From positions 1-64,000 of the forward strand of contig JAFGSI010000030.1 of assembly GCA_016934715.1 (NCBI GenBank): 64,000 bases of DNA, in the 5' to 3' direction. Below the pieces are notes generated by a model that made no database searches, was not told the origin of the DNA, and was given only the letters and a program-made list of their open reading frames with translations. This document shows positions 63,006 to 64,000 of this stretch, piece after piece. A program made the translations under genes and the position numbers. Position 1 is the stretch's first letter. Every line of letters starts with the position of its first letter. This stretch comes from Anaerolineales bacterium (lineage in GTDB: Bacteria > Chloroflexota > Anaerolineae > Anaerolineales > Villigracilaceae).

Positions 63006-64000
63006 CTATCCTTTCTCTTTGTAATCCTCCGGCAGCCAGCAACACAAGACCAGTTCACGGGCCGCCTTGACCTCGTCCATGCGCCCGAAGGGGGTCGTGT
63101 GGGGCGCTTCATGGAGCAGTTCGGGCTGGTCCCTGGCCTCAGCCGCGATCTGGATCAGGGCCTCGGCAAAGGCGTCGAGGGTGCCCTTGTTCTCGGTCTC
63201 GGTCGGCTCGATCATCAGCGCCTCGTGGACGATCAGCGGGAAGTAATTTGTCGGCGGGTGGAAGTCGTAGTCCATCAACCGTTTGGCGATGTCCAGGGCG
63301 CGGACGTCAGAGCCTTCGATCCGGCCCTCGGCGACGAACTCGTGCATGCAGATGCGCTCGTAGGGTACATGGTAGGTGTCGCGCAGGAGGGTCTGCAGGT
63401 AGTTGGCGTTCAGTACGGCGTTCTCGGCGATGGCCCGCAGGCCGTCAGGCCCGTGCATGGCGATGTAGGTGTAGGCTCGCACCAGCATGCCGAAGTGGCC
63501 GTGGAAGGCCTTCAACCGCCCGATGGTCTTGGCAGGTGTGAAGTAACCGAACAACGGGGGCATTTCCCCCTCGCCCTCTTCGACAACCCCGATAAGCGGG
63601 GTGGGCAGGAAGTCGACCAGGTGCTCGGCGACACCCACCGGCCCTGAACCCGGTCCGCCGCCCCCATGGGGGGTCGCGAAGGTCTTGTGCAGGTTGAAGT
63701 GCATCACGTCAATGCCCAGGTCTCCCGGGCGGACGATTCCCAACAGGGCGTTCAGGTTGGCTCCGTCGCCGTAGACCAGACCGCCGCAGTCGTGGACGAT
63801 CTTGATCACTTCTTCGACGTTCTCATCGAACAGGCCCAGGGTGTTGGGGTTGGTCAGCATTAAGCCGACGACGGTGTCGTCACAGGCGGCCTTCAGGGCG
63901 GGCAGATCGACGTTGCCGCGCTCGTCTGAGGGGATCTGGAGGATCTCGAGCCCGACCACGCCCGAGGAGGCCGGGTTGGTGCCGTGGGCTGAATCGGGGA
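63006..64000 (-). CDS. gcvPB: Glycine dehydrogenase (decarboxylating) subunit 2, C-terminal part
   Basis: The frame is open to the window edge, so the 5' part of the gene is missing. The reverse strand reads [20 protein letters not shown] at the edge, then [13 protein letters not shown] and the PLP-lysine motif [20 protein letters not shown], and ends LPEDYKEKG. This is the beta half of the split P-protein of the glycine cleavage system, which decarboxylates glycine onto lipoyl-H protein. gcvPA and other system genes would be upstream, outside the window. Confidence 0.93.
   Translation of the reverse strand, partial: PDSAHGTNPASSGVVGLEILQIPSDERGNVDLPALKAACDDTVVGLMLTNPNTLGLFDENVEEVIKIVHDCGGLVYGDGANLNALLGIVRPGDLGIDVMHFNLHKTFATPHGGGGPGSGPVGVAEHLVDFLPTPLIGVVEEGEGEMPPLFGYFTPAKTIGRLKAFHGHFGMLVRAYTYIAMHGPDGLRAIAENAVLNANYLQTLLRDTYHVPYERICMHEFVAEGRIEGSDVRALDIAKRLMDYDFHPPTNYFPLIVHEALMIEPTETENKGTLDAFAEALIQIAAEARDQPELLHEAPHTTPFGRMDEVKAARELVLCCWLPEDYKEKG

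Noticed and set aside
1-64000. CRISPR array, prophage or integrated element
   Set aside because: No regularly spaced repeats, integrase, transposase or phage structural genes were seen; tRNA genes at the left edge show no attachment-site duplication nearby.

Overview
The window reads as chromosomal DNA of a GC-rich, Anaerolineae-like member of the Chloroflexota. This is an inference from content: many lipoproteins with a lipobox followed by a Thr/Pro-rich linker, DegV/DAK2 (FakA/FakB-type) genes, a Gram-positive-type LexA with a GAAC-N4-GTTC box, several DUF4097/SHOCT-like proteins, CorA paralogues, and TldD/TldE. No phage, integrase, transposase gene or CRISPR array was found, so most of the window looks like ordinary chromosome carrying several small regulated accessory operons.

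Layout. 0-0.5 kb: minus-strand tRNA-Thr/tRNA-Tyr/tRNA-Thr/tuf operon with its promoter. 0.6-7 kb: envelope proteins (HExxH protease-like protein, peptide-binding lipoprotein, LysM lipoprotein, TPR protein). 7-11 kb: DUF971, SH3 and lipid-kinase-like operon, a Ser/Thr kinase, rpe, rpmB. 11-18.5 kb: Asp23-fakA-fakB-fakB-recG-coaD-coiled-coil block, all on the plus strand. 18.5-21.7 kb: two corA genes flanking an autoregulated lexA.

21.8-30.6 kb: the most unusual region. One strong promoter with an array of ATATTGA half-sites precedes ten co-directional genes: a small protein, a DUF2089 zinc-ribbon protein, a DUF4097 protein with a coiled coil and a SHOCT-like tail, a duplicated [SHOCT-like protein + MFS transporter] unit, a second DUF4097 protein, an SRPBCC protein and a third MFS exporter. 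Four of these proteins carry the same short SHOCT-like helical module. The set resembles a LiaX/YvlB-type envelope-stress system expanded with exporters. 30.7-33.8 kb: a frameshifted methyltransferase relic and tldD-tldE.

34-40.6 kb: a beta-helix lipoprotein, then a TetR-led operon (TetR, epimerase, APH-like kinase, CruF-like membrane protein, SDR) with a perfect 18-bp palindrome upstream. 40.7-42.4 kb: arsM, arsR and a tiny membrane protein, with two near-identical ArsR-type operator/promoters. 42.4-45.8 kb: an ABC-2 exporter. 46-49 kb: four tandem paralogous membrane proteins plus a winged-helix regulator behind a strong promoter with two operator copies. 49.4-57.2 kb: a CrtC-like protein, lipoproteins, an epimerase, a ferritin/VIT1 fusion, a Ycf48-like lipoprotein, an AT-richer methyltransferase and a glmS-like gene with a repeat-containing upstream region. 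57.6-64 kb: a second Ycf48-like lipoprotein, hypA-hypB-M23 lipoprotein operon, GNAT, cupin, and the 3' part of gcvPB.

A recurring promoter feature is a -10 box placed six to seven bases before the ATG (5209, 5267, 8899, 14913, 62413), which suggests that leaderless mRNAs are common in this organism.
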